Source: Chara braunii
Lineage: Eukaryota > Streptophyta > Charophyceae > Charales > Characeae
Assembly: GCA_003427395.1 (NCBI GenBank)
Contig: BFEA01000501.1
Span: 378,325 to 402,089 of the forward strand
Length of the DNA: 23,765 bases
Reading direction: 5' to 3'
The stretch's first letter is position 1; each line of letters opens with the position of its first letter. Positions 1 through 7,560 of the stretch are shown one piece after another. A model generated the notes under the pieces. The model did no database searches. It was not told the DNA's origin and saw only the letters and a program-made list of their open reading frames with translations. Position numbers and translations under genes: made by a program.

Positions 1-59
1 AAAAAAAAAAAAAGGGCGTCGTCTGGCCGGGTAAAAGACGAGTTCAGTACTACGGTGTT

Positions 60-2010
60 GAGGGCTTGAGGCTGCTGTTGGCCAGGGATCCCAGTTGCAG
101 AGGTTGCGGCGTACCCGGAGTTGTCCCTACGTGACTGAGCACTGGTGTTGTGCTCTCGTGCGTTGTAGTTGGGCACTTCGGCGTGCCGTGAATATTGCCA
201 CAGCTAAACCCCGCGGGCAGCAGATTACCGTGGGTAACTCCCAGTCAGGTTGCCACGGATGTTGTTGGGTGCTGAGTTGTCATGCACTGGATCTCCTGTG
301 CACTATGAGACTAACCGGGCCTGCTGTACCATTGCAGGTGCTACCACTATACCATCAACCACTACTACTACGATGAGGGGCAGCTAATAATTGCTAACAG
401 CTGAGGATACGGGCTGCTGCATCAAGGGCTGCCACCACTGTAAACAGGGTGGGTTTTGCTGCGTTCTTTTCAAGATACTGTGGATCCCTCTACTCGGTAC
501 TGCTGCTACCATTACCAGGCGGTGGTTGGGTATCATTGGTGGTACGGGGAGGGGGATAAGTGACCAGGGGTCGACCGTTGGATTGCTGTAGAAGGAAAGT
601 GAGACCGTGGCAACTACCGCATGAGTGTCGCAGGTCCGTGTCACCAGCCAACTGTTGCTGACTCACAGAGTGCCTAGGCCTGCTGCAGGTTACATTGAAG
701 ATACCCAGGAACGACTGGGGACCGTTCTGCTGTGCTTTCGGAGTGGTGTTGCTGTGTCTTGTTGGCCTTGTTGGTTGCCTGGTTCGGGGGCTACCACTGC
801 GGCCGGTACCTTGTCTCCCGGCTGTTGCCCGCCTCCACTTCGAGTGTTACTGATGACTTGGCGACCGGCTAGTACAAGGAAGGTGTAGTTGCAGCAAGGT
901 GAACTTCTCCTTCGGCTGCTATAGCCGTGGCCAGCTGTGCGACTATGCTGCCTGGAATCGCTGCTGACATACATCGCCTAGTGCTGCTGTCATAGTGTTA
1001 CCCCATTCTCTCCTGGGCGTCAGGTGGTTGTGTAATTGTCGGCACTCCTATTCTGCTGTAGTTGTGTATGAGCACTCTGAGTTGGCGGGGCGGCCTTGGC
1101 TGGCTAAGGAAGGGGCCTTCTGGCCGCTGACATAATTATTGTCGCTGCGGCTACTAAGTAAATTTTGCCTATTTTCGGACCAACCCGTGGATTTCGAACA
1201 GTTAGTACTTAGTTAGTTGCTGCTGATTGGAGACAAGACGCCTGTTACCGATACTTAGGTGGGTGTTGCTGAAAGCTGTAGGCCCACTCGGGCTGCTGCA
1301 GGCTCGTAAGGGAGTGTTGTAGTCTTTCTAGGAAACCGCTGCTGGTAGACCTTGCCACTTCGACAGCCAGCTGCGTTTTACTACAGCTACCGGGTTGTTG
1401 TAGGAGCTATAGAGTTACTGTTTAAATGTAACCACATGAGTTGTTGTGCTATCTATAGTAGCCGTCCCTTACCACAGCGGCCTAAACTGGAATTACTATA
1501 GGTTTGCTGAGCAATCAATTGGGAGTTTCGCTGCGCCTTTTGCTGTGGTATCGCTGTACGTTGTTTCAGGGTGTTGGGCAGCTGCTGAGTTTGGAGAGTC
1601 TGTGGCTGCATAGCGGGTGACGCTTTACAGAACACTCAGTGTCTGCTGCTGAGTAACTGTACTAATTACGGTGCTCAATGCTCCTTGCCATACTCTGCGC
1701 CTTGTGGCTACACGCGCTGTGTTGACTGCGGGGTGCTGCACGGGCTGGGTGCTGCTCCCCACTGAGGACTTTTGCTGGGGGCTGGCTGCTGAGGGCCAGC
1801 TAATCCAAGCTGCTGTATTCTACTGGCCACTGTGGGCTAGGTCCAGACTGCAACTATTGCAGGCCGTTCGTCTTATTGAGTACGCGACGGCCACTGCAGC
1901 AGTCCGGACTGCTGCTGAGATAGGCTCAGGCGGGGTGCTATCGCGGTATTGGGCGCTGTTTGGGGTGCTGTTGCTGCGCAGAAACGCCGTGCCTTACTAG
2001 AAACAGCAAC
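60..2010. repeat. CTG/TTG-rich low-complexity block
   Basis: The plus strand is studded with GCTGCTG, TTGCTG and TGCTGC motifs, about one every 50-60 bases (near 70, 412, 500, 682, 960, 981, 1216, 1291, 1337, 1579, 1641, 1731, 1748 and 1964). I saw no fixed period. Open frames here are short, occur on both strands and are rich in Cys/Leu/Trp or Gln, as expected of CTG/CAG repeats rather than genes. The window opens with a run of 13 A. This is probably a decayed trinucleotide-derived repeat; no gene is supported. Confidence 0.5.
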
Positions 2011-2685
2011 AACTTGGGCTGGTGAAAGGGGGCACAGTGAGAGAAGGGAATATGGTAACCGTGAGGAGTGAGACCGGGCTTTGCAACGAGGACTATGGCT
2101 GCGACTTTAGGGGGTTGGTGGGGGTATCGTTTGAGATTGGTAATCTGCACTTAGCTGCGGGCTGAAGGATGCTACTGCACTGTCTGGCCATCATTGCGGG
2201 GCCCTCAGGCGAGTCAAGGCTTCAAGGCCCTCTCACGCGAGTCTGAGAGCACCCATCTGAGAGTCTGACTTATTCTCTTTCTACCCTTCTCAGTCTCAGT
2301 CTAGTCTATTGGTGCCGAGAGGAAGGCGGCAGGCGGGATTGCAACCCATAGGTTCGTGCCAAGGCCTCTGTGGGAGGTTGCCCCACCGATTGCGGGAGCT
2401 CTGCCAGAACCCAGGCGGGGTTCTGGAGGCAGGGAACTTCAGGTATACTTTCGATAACCTGTGTGATCCTTTCCCCTATGTATTATCCCTGGGCTATCTG
2501 AAATTAACTATGTGAAGCTATTACTTTTCTCTTTTGTTATGTATGACAGGACATGCACTGTGAAAGGTTTAATGAACAAGTATATATGAGAGACCAGATA
2601 ACCCTTGAGTGAATTCAGACAGAACGATTTGGGGGAAGGCGGGAGGAAGACGTTATGCATGCGTTTTGACTAGGTTAACCCAAGG
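2011..2685. other. non-coding stretch with one strong hairpin
   Basis: No convincing gene. CCAGAACCC at 2404-2412 pairs perfectly with GGGTTCTGG at 2418-2426 around a 5-base loop, and an outer CTGCC/GGCAG pairing extends it. This hairpin lies just upstream of the conserved-core hairpin family and also has a CCC..GGG loop edge, so it may be a distant relative. The text around 2312 (TTGGTGCCGAGAGG) resembles a primer-binding site, but no LTR was found beside it. Confidence 0.5.
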
Positions 2686-2715
2686 CTGAGCCCCTCCGGG
2701 TGGATGTGGGCTCAG
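2686..2715. repeat. type-1 hairpin 1 (CCGGGTGG core)
   Basis: CTGAGCCC at 2686-2693 is perfectly complementary to GGGCTCAG at 2708-2715. The 14-base loop holds CTCCGGGTGG. First of four hairpins whose loops share a C-run, GGGTGG layout while the stem sequence changes. Confidence 0.7.
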
Positions 2716-2763
2716 TGCTATGTTTTATTAAGGTTTGTTGATCTGAATGAGTGACTCTTATAG

Positions 2764-2791
2764 CTGGTCTACCCGGGTGGGATAGGATCAG
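2764..2791. repeat. type-1 hairpin 2 (ACCCGGGTGGG core)
   Basis: CTGGTCT (2764-2770) pairs with GGATCAG (2785-2791) using two G-U wobbles. The loop is ACCCGGGTGGGATA. It is weaker than its neighbours but has the same loop layout. Confidence 0.5.
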
Positions 2792-2822
2792 TCGCTGTTT
2801 TATTTGAGGGTTTCTGAACAGG

Positions 2823-2859
2823 AGGATGGGCACCCCGGGTGGGGAAGGCTCAGAATCCT
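2823..2859. repeat. type-1 hairpin 3 (CACCCCGGGTGGGG core)
   Basis: The loop motif GGGCACCCCGGGTGGGGAAG at 2828-2847 is almost identical to that at 3030-3049. Only a short stem is visible here, AGGAT (2823-2827) with ATCCT (2855-2859), so this copy is either decayed or never formed a long stem. Confidence 0.45.
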
Positions 2860-2918
2860 GGTGTTTATTTTAATGTGTTGTGGTGCGTGTTTTCTTCTGA
2901 GGGAGTAACGGCATAAGA

Positions 2919-2949
2919 CTAAGCGTACCCTAGGGTTAGGGCAGCTTAG
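2919..2949. repeat. type-2 hairpin, solitary copy 1
   Basis: CTAAGC (2919-2924) and GCTTAG (2944-2949) form a perfect stem around GTACCCTAGGGTTAGGGCA. The core ACCCTAGGGTTAGGGC is at 2927-2942. It lies outside the regular 63-bp array, about 200 bases from the next copy. Confidence 0.75.
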
Positions 2950-3019
2950 CCATGAGCCATGAACTAAATGGTCAACCAGAGTATAAGACCTGATATATAT
3001 ACAATTTGAACTTATACTT

Positions 3020-3058
3020 CTGACAGACCGGGCACCCCGGGTGGGGAAAGTCTGTCAG
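3020..3058. repeat. type-1 hairpin 4 (CACCCCGGGTGGGG core)
   Basis: CTGACAGAC (3020-3028) is perfectly complementary to GTCTGTCAG (3050-3058). This 9-bp stem is unrelated in sequence to those of the sister copies. The loop contains GGGCACCCCGGGTGGGG. Confidence 0.75.
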
Positions 3059-3122
3059 TAAGTCAGGTAGAACTAAGGAAGAGAGAAAGAAATGAAGAGT
3101 AAAACAAAGGTAGCTGGGCAGA

Positions 3123-3153
3123 CTGAACGTACCCTAGGGTTAGGGCGGTTCAG
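3123..3153. repeat. type-2 hairpin, solitary copy 2
   Basis: CTGAAC (3123-3128) pairs perfectly with GTTCAG (3148-3153) around the core ACCCTAGGGTTAGGGC (3131-3146). The geometry matches 2919-2949: a 6-bp stem, 2 bases, the 16-base core, 1 base, then the second arm. Confidence 0.75.
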
Positions 3154-3339
3154 TTATATGCTAAGGATAACACTAAGGAGTAGAGAGTTAGTATAAATCT
3201 GATTTTATTTCCCCTTCTAAACATGAGGCAGGATCGGAAGTTCCATTATTTGGAAAGGTCCTATCGACTGCTTAATAAGAGAAGCAAAAACATAAAGTCT
3301 GTGAAAGTATTTGTACCCTATTTTATGTTGTATGACCAA

Positions 3340-3939
3340 CTAGGCGTACCCTAGGGTTAGGGCGGTCTAGCGATAAGCCTTCGTCGTTTAAAGTAAGTTG
3401 GACGTACCCTAGGGTTAGGGCGGTCCAGCGTTTCGGTGTTTATAACTGTTCAGGTAGATCAGGCACACCCTAGGGTTAGGGCAGCCTGATCACATTGCCT
3501 TATGTAACTTAAACTGTTGTGGCTAGCTAGGCGTACCCTAGGGTTAGGGCGGCCTAGTGATATGCCTTTGTCGTTGATGTGCTGTGGGTTGGCTGTACCC
3601 TAGGGTTATGGCGGTCCAACTTTTTGTCCTTTGTACTTATGTTCTGGCAAGCTAGACCTACCCCTAGGTAGGGATGGTCTAGAATGATGCCGTATGTAAC
3701 TTTGTTTAAAGCAGATTGGGCACACCCTAGGGTTAGGGCAGCCTGATTCTATGCTATTTGTCGTCAGTTAGGCAGAGGCCAGACGTACCCTAGGGTTAGG
3801 GCGGTCTGGACATATGCCTTATGTGTAAAGTTCATGTTATGTTGGGCATACCCTAGGGTTAGGGCAATCCAAATGTGCGTACTTTACTTGTGTACCTAGG
3901 CAGGTCACGCATACCCTAGGGTTAGGGCCTTGTCTGACC
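3340..3939. repeat. tandem array of ten conserved-core, variable-stem hairpins, ~63 bp period
   Basis: Ten units span 3340-3370, 3398-3428, 3457-3491, 3527-3557, 3588-3620, 3652-3682, 3715-3747, 3779-3809, 3842-3872 and 3903-3939. Eight keep the core ACCCTAGGGTTAGGGC; the unit at 3588 reads TTATGG and the one at 3652 reads ACCCCTAGGTAGGG. The stems differ but remain complementary: GATCAGGC/GCCTGATC, CTAGGC/GCCTAG, CTAGACC/GGTCTAG, CCAGAC/GTCTGG, TGGAC/GTCCA, GGTCA/TGACC. ATTGGGC/GCCTGAT and TTGGG/TCCAA use G-U pairs. Spacers share a loose GCCTT-(A/T)-TGT motif, so the array arose by tandem duplication and the stems then diverged with compensation. No ORF covers it. Function unknown. Confidence 0.85.
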
Positions 3940-4450
3940 GTATGTCATAGGAAAGGGGGATGTAAAAGGGAAGGAACTAAGCAATTTAACGAACTACTGG
4001 GATTAAATTAATGTGGGATTGTGAGAGATGTTTGGTTATGCATGCTTATGGGCTCTCACTCTATGGCACCTCTTTGATAGTTTAGTTGCTTAAGGTGCTC
4101 GCTGAGTGCTAAAGCTATAGGCAGGTAGGATGGATGATGGGAGGGAAAGCTTGGGATAAGATAGGACTGGCTCTACTAGGAGTTAGGATCAGTGTCATCG
4201 CACACCCTCATCAAGAGGTCGTACAGATTATCGTTGATCCTACCTTCCAAGTAAGTGTCAGAAGTTAGTCCTAAGTATAGTTATGCCTTGTTTTTTCATT
4301 TTCAGCTTTGTATAAACATTGGCAACCTCCTGTTCCTACGTGAAGGGCTGCCGAAATTTCTACAAATCTGAAAAAGTTAGTCATTTTTTGGACTCGTAGA
4401 AATTCTGGAAAGGCACTTTTCCTACGGGAAGCGCTGCCGAAATTTCACAG
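3940..4450. repeat. non-coding stretch with further inverted and direct repeats
   Basis: No gene seen. GTGAGAG (4021-4027) pairs with CTCTCAC (4053-4059). TAGGATCA (4184-4191) pairs with TGATCCTA (4235-4242) around a 43-base loop. AATTTCTA (4355-4362) pairs with TAGAAATT (4397-4404). A direct repeat beginning TTCCTACG(T/G)GAAG and running through CTGCCGAAATTTC occurs at about 4333 and again at about 4419. None carries the CCCTAGGG or CCCCGGG core of the preceding array. Confidence 0.55.
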
Positions 4451-5508
4451 AATTTAGGGAGTTGGATTATTATTAGCTAAGAGAGACTTGACAAGTCCAC
4501 CCAGGATAGGGAAGATGCTGCCAAATTTTCTCAGTGACTTGGCGTTAGTGAGGGAAGTTGAACGTGAGACTGATGGAGGAGCTAGGGTACAAATTGGGGA
4601 ACTATCCTGTACTTGGGTTGAACATAGTAGTGGTTCTCTTTGACCTATACTGTGATGCAGGTTTCTCATCCGATTGAAGGCTCGAATTGTTCGGCTTGAT
4701 TCTACGAAGGGATCACTTGTCTGTTATCACTGATAACAGGTCGGTTGCCGATTCGTCGGTTTACGACTCAACTTTCCTATTTTTCCTGCCTCTCAACCTA
4801 AGGCATTGGCCCTTGCCAACATTTGTGTGTTTATTTGGGTTTTCATCCAGTTTCTTTATAAATGGCCATTTCTGAAAGACTGAGTACCTTTGTTAAGGAT
4901 TGATGGGGAAATGGTTGGGCTTGAGTGCATAAGGCAGGGTGTGAGCTGCAGGAGGCTGAAAAGTTGACCCCNTTAGCGCGTGTNATGTTCTTTGAATGTN
5001 GTGTATATGATTGCAGGTATNTATGNAAGAGTNTCATTTGANTNATGANTGAGTGNTTATGTTTTGAATTCAGATGGGCAAACCACACAATTGTCGTGAG
5101 AGTGTACTACCCCACAACCTGTTGTTTGGGTGAGATTGTTCTTTTCCAGCCCGATGATGTGATAATCANAGTAAGCGTACGCTCGGGTAACCCTTATGGG
5201 GCTATGCGACCGCACNNTTGCNTCCTTCTATTCTCTTTGACTTCGTGTGGTAGGGCAGTTGTCCCAANCCTGGAAACCAAGATCCTTGTCNGGGACGTCC
5301 CAGGCCCCAGACTAACATTAAANGTATTTTCTTCCGATAGTGTTAAGAGCATTTGTTTTTCATCCTTGTTAAGGTTATTTTGGTGGAACGGCAAAGGTTC
5401 CGGGCAGAAGGATTAGCGTATCGCTGGTGATGCGCCAGACAACTCACCACCGCTCCGAATTCCTTCCTGCCCTATGGACCATCTTACCCCGCACCCTTTG
5501 GGGTACCT
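4451..5508. other. no recognisable gene; scattered ambiguous bases and one hairpin
   Basis: Seventeen single N positions lie between 4972 and 5323, an ambiguity pattern that suggests a collapsed repeat or allelic mixture. An open frame at 5045-5416 (+) gives a Cys/Val-rich peptide with no motif I recognise. At 5479-5525, CCATCTT/AAGATGG (5479-5485, 5519-5525) encloses GCACCCT/AGGGTGC (5491-5497, 5510-5516), a two-part hairpin. Confidence 0.5.
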
Positions 5509-5734
5509 CAGGGTGCAGAAGATGGTAAGGCCCTCAAGCCGGTCCTGCGCTTGCTAAAGGTTTACCCCCTTAGCGTGCGCTTCAGCCAACGCCTGAGCAT
5601 CGATAGCGACTCCATGACTCAAAAGAGGCCACTCGTGTATGGGCATCACATAGTGCGCCGACATCACGACTGCGTGCGCAAATCCGCATTGTTGGTCGAC
5701 ATGCGTAGGTTCTGCGTCCGCACGACTTTATACT
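5509..5734 (+). repeat. diverged direct repeat, copy 1
   Basis: This stretch aligns with 6132-6363. Shared landmarks are CAGGGTGC followed by GAAG, a TTACCCC block, CAGCC(A/G)AC followed by TGAGCATCGA, and a closing CCGCACGACT(T/C)TTATAC. The copies lie about 625 bases apart, so this is a direct duplication with substantial divergence. It is not the LTR pair of the downstream gypsy element, because the 3' LTR at 12753 does not resemble it. Confidence 0.55.
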
Positions 5735-6053
5735 AGATCATACGCGCAACACTTACTGATTTCCGCGCTCTAAAGTTAGGGGTCATGCGGAGAAAGCAAA
5801 AGCACGTTATGGCCAGTAGGTCCGAGCTTCGGCCGCGCGAAGCGACACGTAGGCAGGGAACCATCCCTAATCGGCCTGTGGGGCCTCGCGTACGAGTCTC
5901 CAACATCTCGAACACCGGGCGGCCTATGGGCCTGATTTTGGACCTTAGCCGTGCGCACCCCTTCGCGTTGGCCTACCCCTTCCAGTTGGGACGGCTATCA
6001 GACTATCTGTAGTTGTTTCCTCCTTAAAGTCTTCGTGGTTGGACGTTGTAGTC

Positions 6054-6097
6054 CGTGGTAGCCGTCAAAGTCAAACCCCTTGATTTTGGCTACCACG
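6054..6097. repeat. 10-bp perfect inverted repeat
   Basis: CGTGGTAGCC (6054-6063) is complementary to GGCTACCACG (6088-6097). The 24-base loop contains a further GTCAA/TTGAT pairing. It lies in the spacer between the two direct-repeat copies. Confidence 0.55.
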
Positions 6098-6131
6098 ACA
6101 GTCCTAAAGTTGTCTACTCAACCCCTCTGCA

Positions 6132-6363
6132 CAGGGTGCGGAAGAGGGTGTGGTCTTCAACTGCACATGGCGGTTGTTTGGCGTCGAGAGATTACCCCTC
6201 AAAGCGCCTGTCAGCCGACACTTGAGCATCGAACGCGATCCTCGAGATTATCAAAGGCCGCGAGGCTACGCGTACCACATAGTACCCCATCAGCGCGAAT
6301 GCTTGCGTATGCCCGCATGGCTGGTTGATATGAGGAGGCCATGCGCCCGCACGACTCTTATAC
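6132..6363 (+). repeat. diverged direct repeat, copy 2
   Basis: Partner of 5509-5734. The best-conserved parts are the TGAGCATCGA region and the CCGCACGACT end. The short frames in both copies carry different peptides and look non-coding. Confidence 0.55.
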
Positions 6364-6894
6364 AAAAATCCAGCATGCGATACCTATCTGAGTCTCGCGA
6401 CACAAAATTATGGGTCGGATACTGAAGGGACTAGGAGTATTGTGGTATTGTGGCGTCGTTCATGATGTCTGTTTTGTGTATTTCCATGTGTTATGTGTGG
6501 GTAGATGTGAGTGTTGTGGTGTACGCGTAGTGTGCGTGATGCGTCCTAGTCGACCGGCGCCAAGTCGCGTTTGGGACCTCAGCCCCCCAAAACGTCGATT
6601 CGCGGGCGGGTTCGATTTCTTGGGCGTTCGACCGTGCGTAACCCCCTATGCTATAGCGGACGAGAAACGCCCTCGGCTGGGCCACCTCTGCAATTGCATA
6701 CGAAAAACTTTCACATGTGGTTCAGTAGCTTGGCGGGGATACGTCCACCTAAGGGATGGTGACAGCTCCCGCAGGTGGAGGACAGCGGTGCCTCGCGTGA
6801 CCCTGTCGTGTCGTAGGGGCGCGAGAGAGGTACGGGTGGCGCACTCGGCCGGAGCGGCAAACGCTCTCCGTGACGAAGTCCTGCAAAATCCTGC
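6364..6894. other. no recognisable gene upstream of the gypsy gag remnant
   Basis: GC-rich sequence with overlapping open frames on both strands and no motif I recognise. The position between the upstream repeats and the gag remnant is where a 5' LTR, primer-binding site and the N-terminal half of gag would be expected. None was found: nothing matches the 3' LTR start TGTGGCATACTC or its TATA region. The element is probably truncated or rearranged here. Confidence 0.4.
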
Positions 6895-7558
6895 GTGACG
6901 CGGCCGGGAGGGTCCCCGTGCGGGACGGATGCGCTCGACAACGCTCAAGGCGAAGGCGTGAACCGGATCTTCAACATGCACCAAGGCAACCACCCAACAC
7001 GAGAATGGCTAACCGAATGGCAGAAACTCGTGACGATTCTGAATCTGGACATACCGTTCGTACATCTTCGTAGCGAATTCTTTCAGTGGTCGGTTAACGT
7101 GTTAAGCATGGCTCTTGGGGAGCGCACCCTGTACACGGACTTTGACCAGATCGTGGATAAGGTGCACAAAGTCATCCAAACAAATCGGTGGGCCGCCAGC
7201 AAGCGGCGAGGCCAACCAAATTTTCTGGAAAAGGGCAAAGGCCCCCGACCGTAGCAAGTTGCTGCTGTCCAATACGATGGACAAGAGGACGATCAGGCAC
7301 TGACTCACGAGTCTAGTGAAGGAGACGGAGTCAACGCCCTTCCACCACGATGCAACAACAAGAAGAAAGACGAAATCTGCGTCAACAACAGAAGCTGGAC
7401 AGCCGAACGAGCGTTGGAAGAAGTTTGGCCTCACGGAGGAGCAATACAAGCTCCGTCAGAGGTGGAACTGTTGCTACTGGTGCAACATCACCAAGCACAC
7501 GACGTTGCAATGCCCTGACAAAGGCAAAAAAATGTCCGTCCACGACAAAGCTCCATAA
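6895..7558 (+). pseudogene. Ty3/gypsy gag remnant with CCHC zinc knuckle
   Basis: Gag forms the retroelement particle and binds its RNA. From about 6960 the first frame gives a gag-C-terminal-like segment (ITEW-type helices, then NFLEKGKGPRP) ending at a TAG at 7252-7254. The same frame continues with sensible sequence to about 7370. The zinc knuckle lies in another frame: Cys codons at 7472 and 7481, His at 7496 and Cys at 7511, giving C-X2-C-X4-H-X4-C. So there is at least one frameshift and one nonsense codon, and the N-terminal half is missing or unrecognisable. The start at 6895 is only a frame boundary, not a supported initiation site. Protease follows directly. Family assignment rests on the knuckle and on the downstream pol order. 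Confidence 0.7.
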
Positions 7559-7560
7559 AC

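Noticed and set aside
2308-2370. tRNA gene on the minus strand or retroelement primer-binding site (TTGGTGCCGAGAGG)
   Set aside because: No cloverleaf with correct arm spacing can be drawn. GGGATTGCAACCC is too far from the would-be acceptor, and no LTR ends here.
2919-3939. Telomere or interstitial telomeric repeat (TAGGGTTAGGG)
   Set aside because: Each unit holds under two telomere-like repeats, preceded by the reverse word CCCTA, and they are separated by about 45 unrelated bases. There is no head-to-tail run.
3340-3939. CRISPR array (repeats with ~40-base spacers)
   Set aside because: The spacers are related to each other, the arms vary in a paired way, the context is eukaryotic and no cas gene is present.
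5785-6012. 75-codon Arg-rich frame
   Set aside because: Overlapping frames on the other strand are equally open. No motif, and the lack of stops fits the high GC content.
6410-6898. 162-codon frame upstream of gag
   Set aside because: Composition is Cys/Arg-rich, frames overlap on both strands and there is no gag-like motif, so it is not annotated as a gene.
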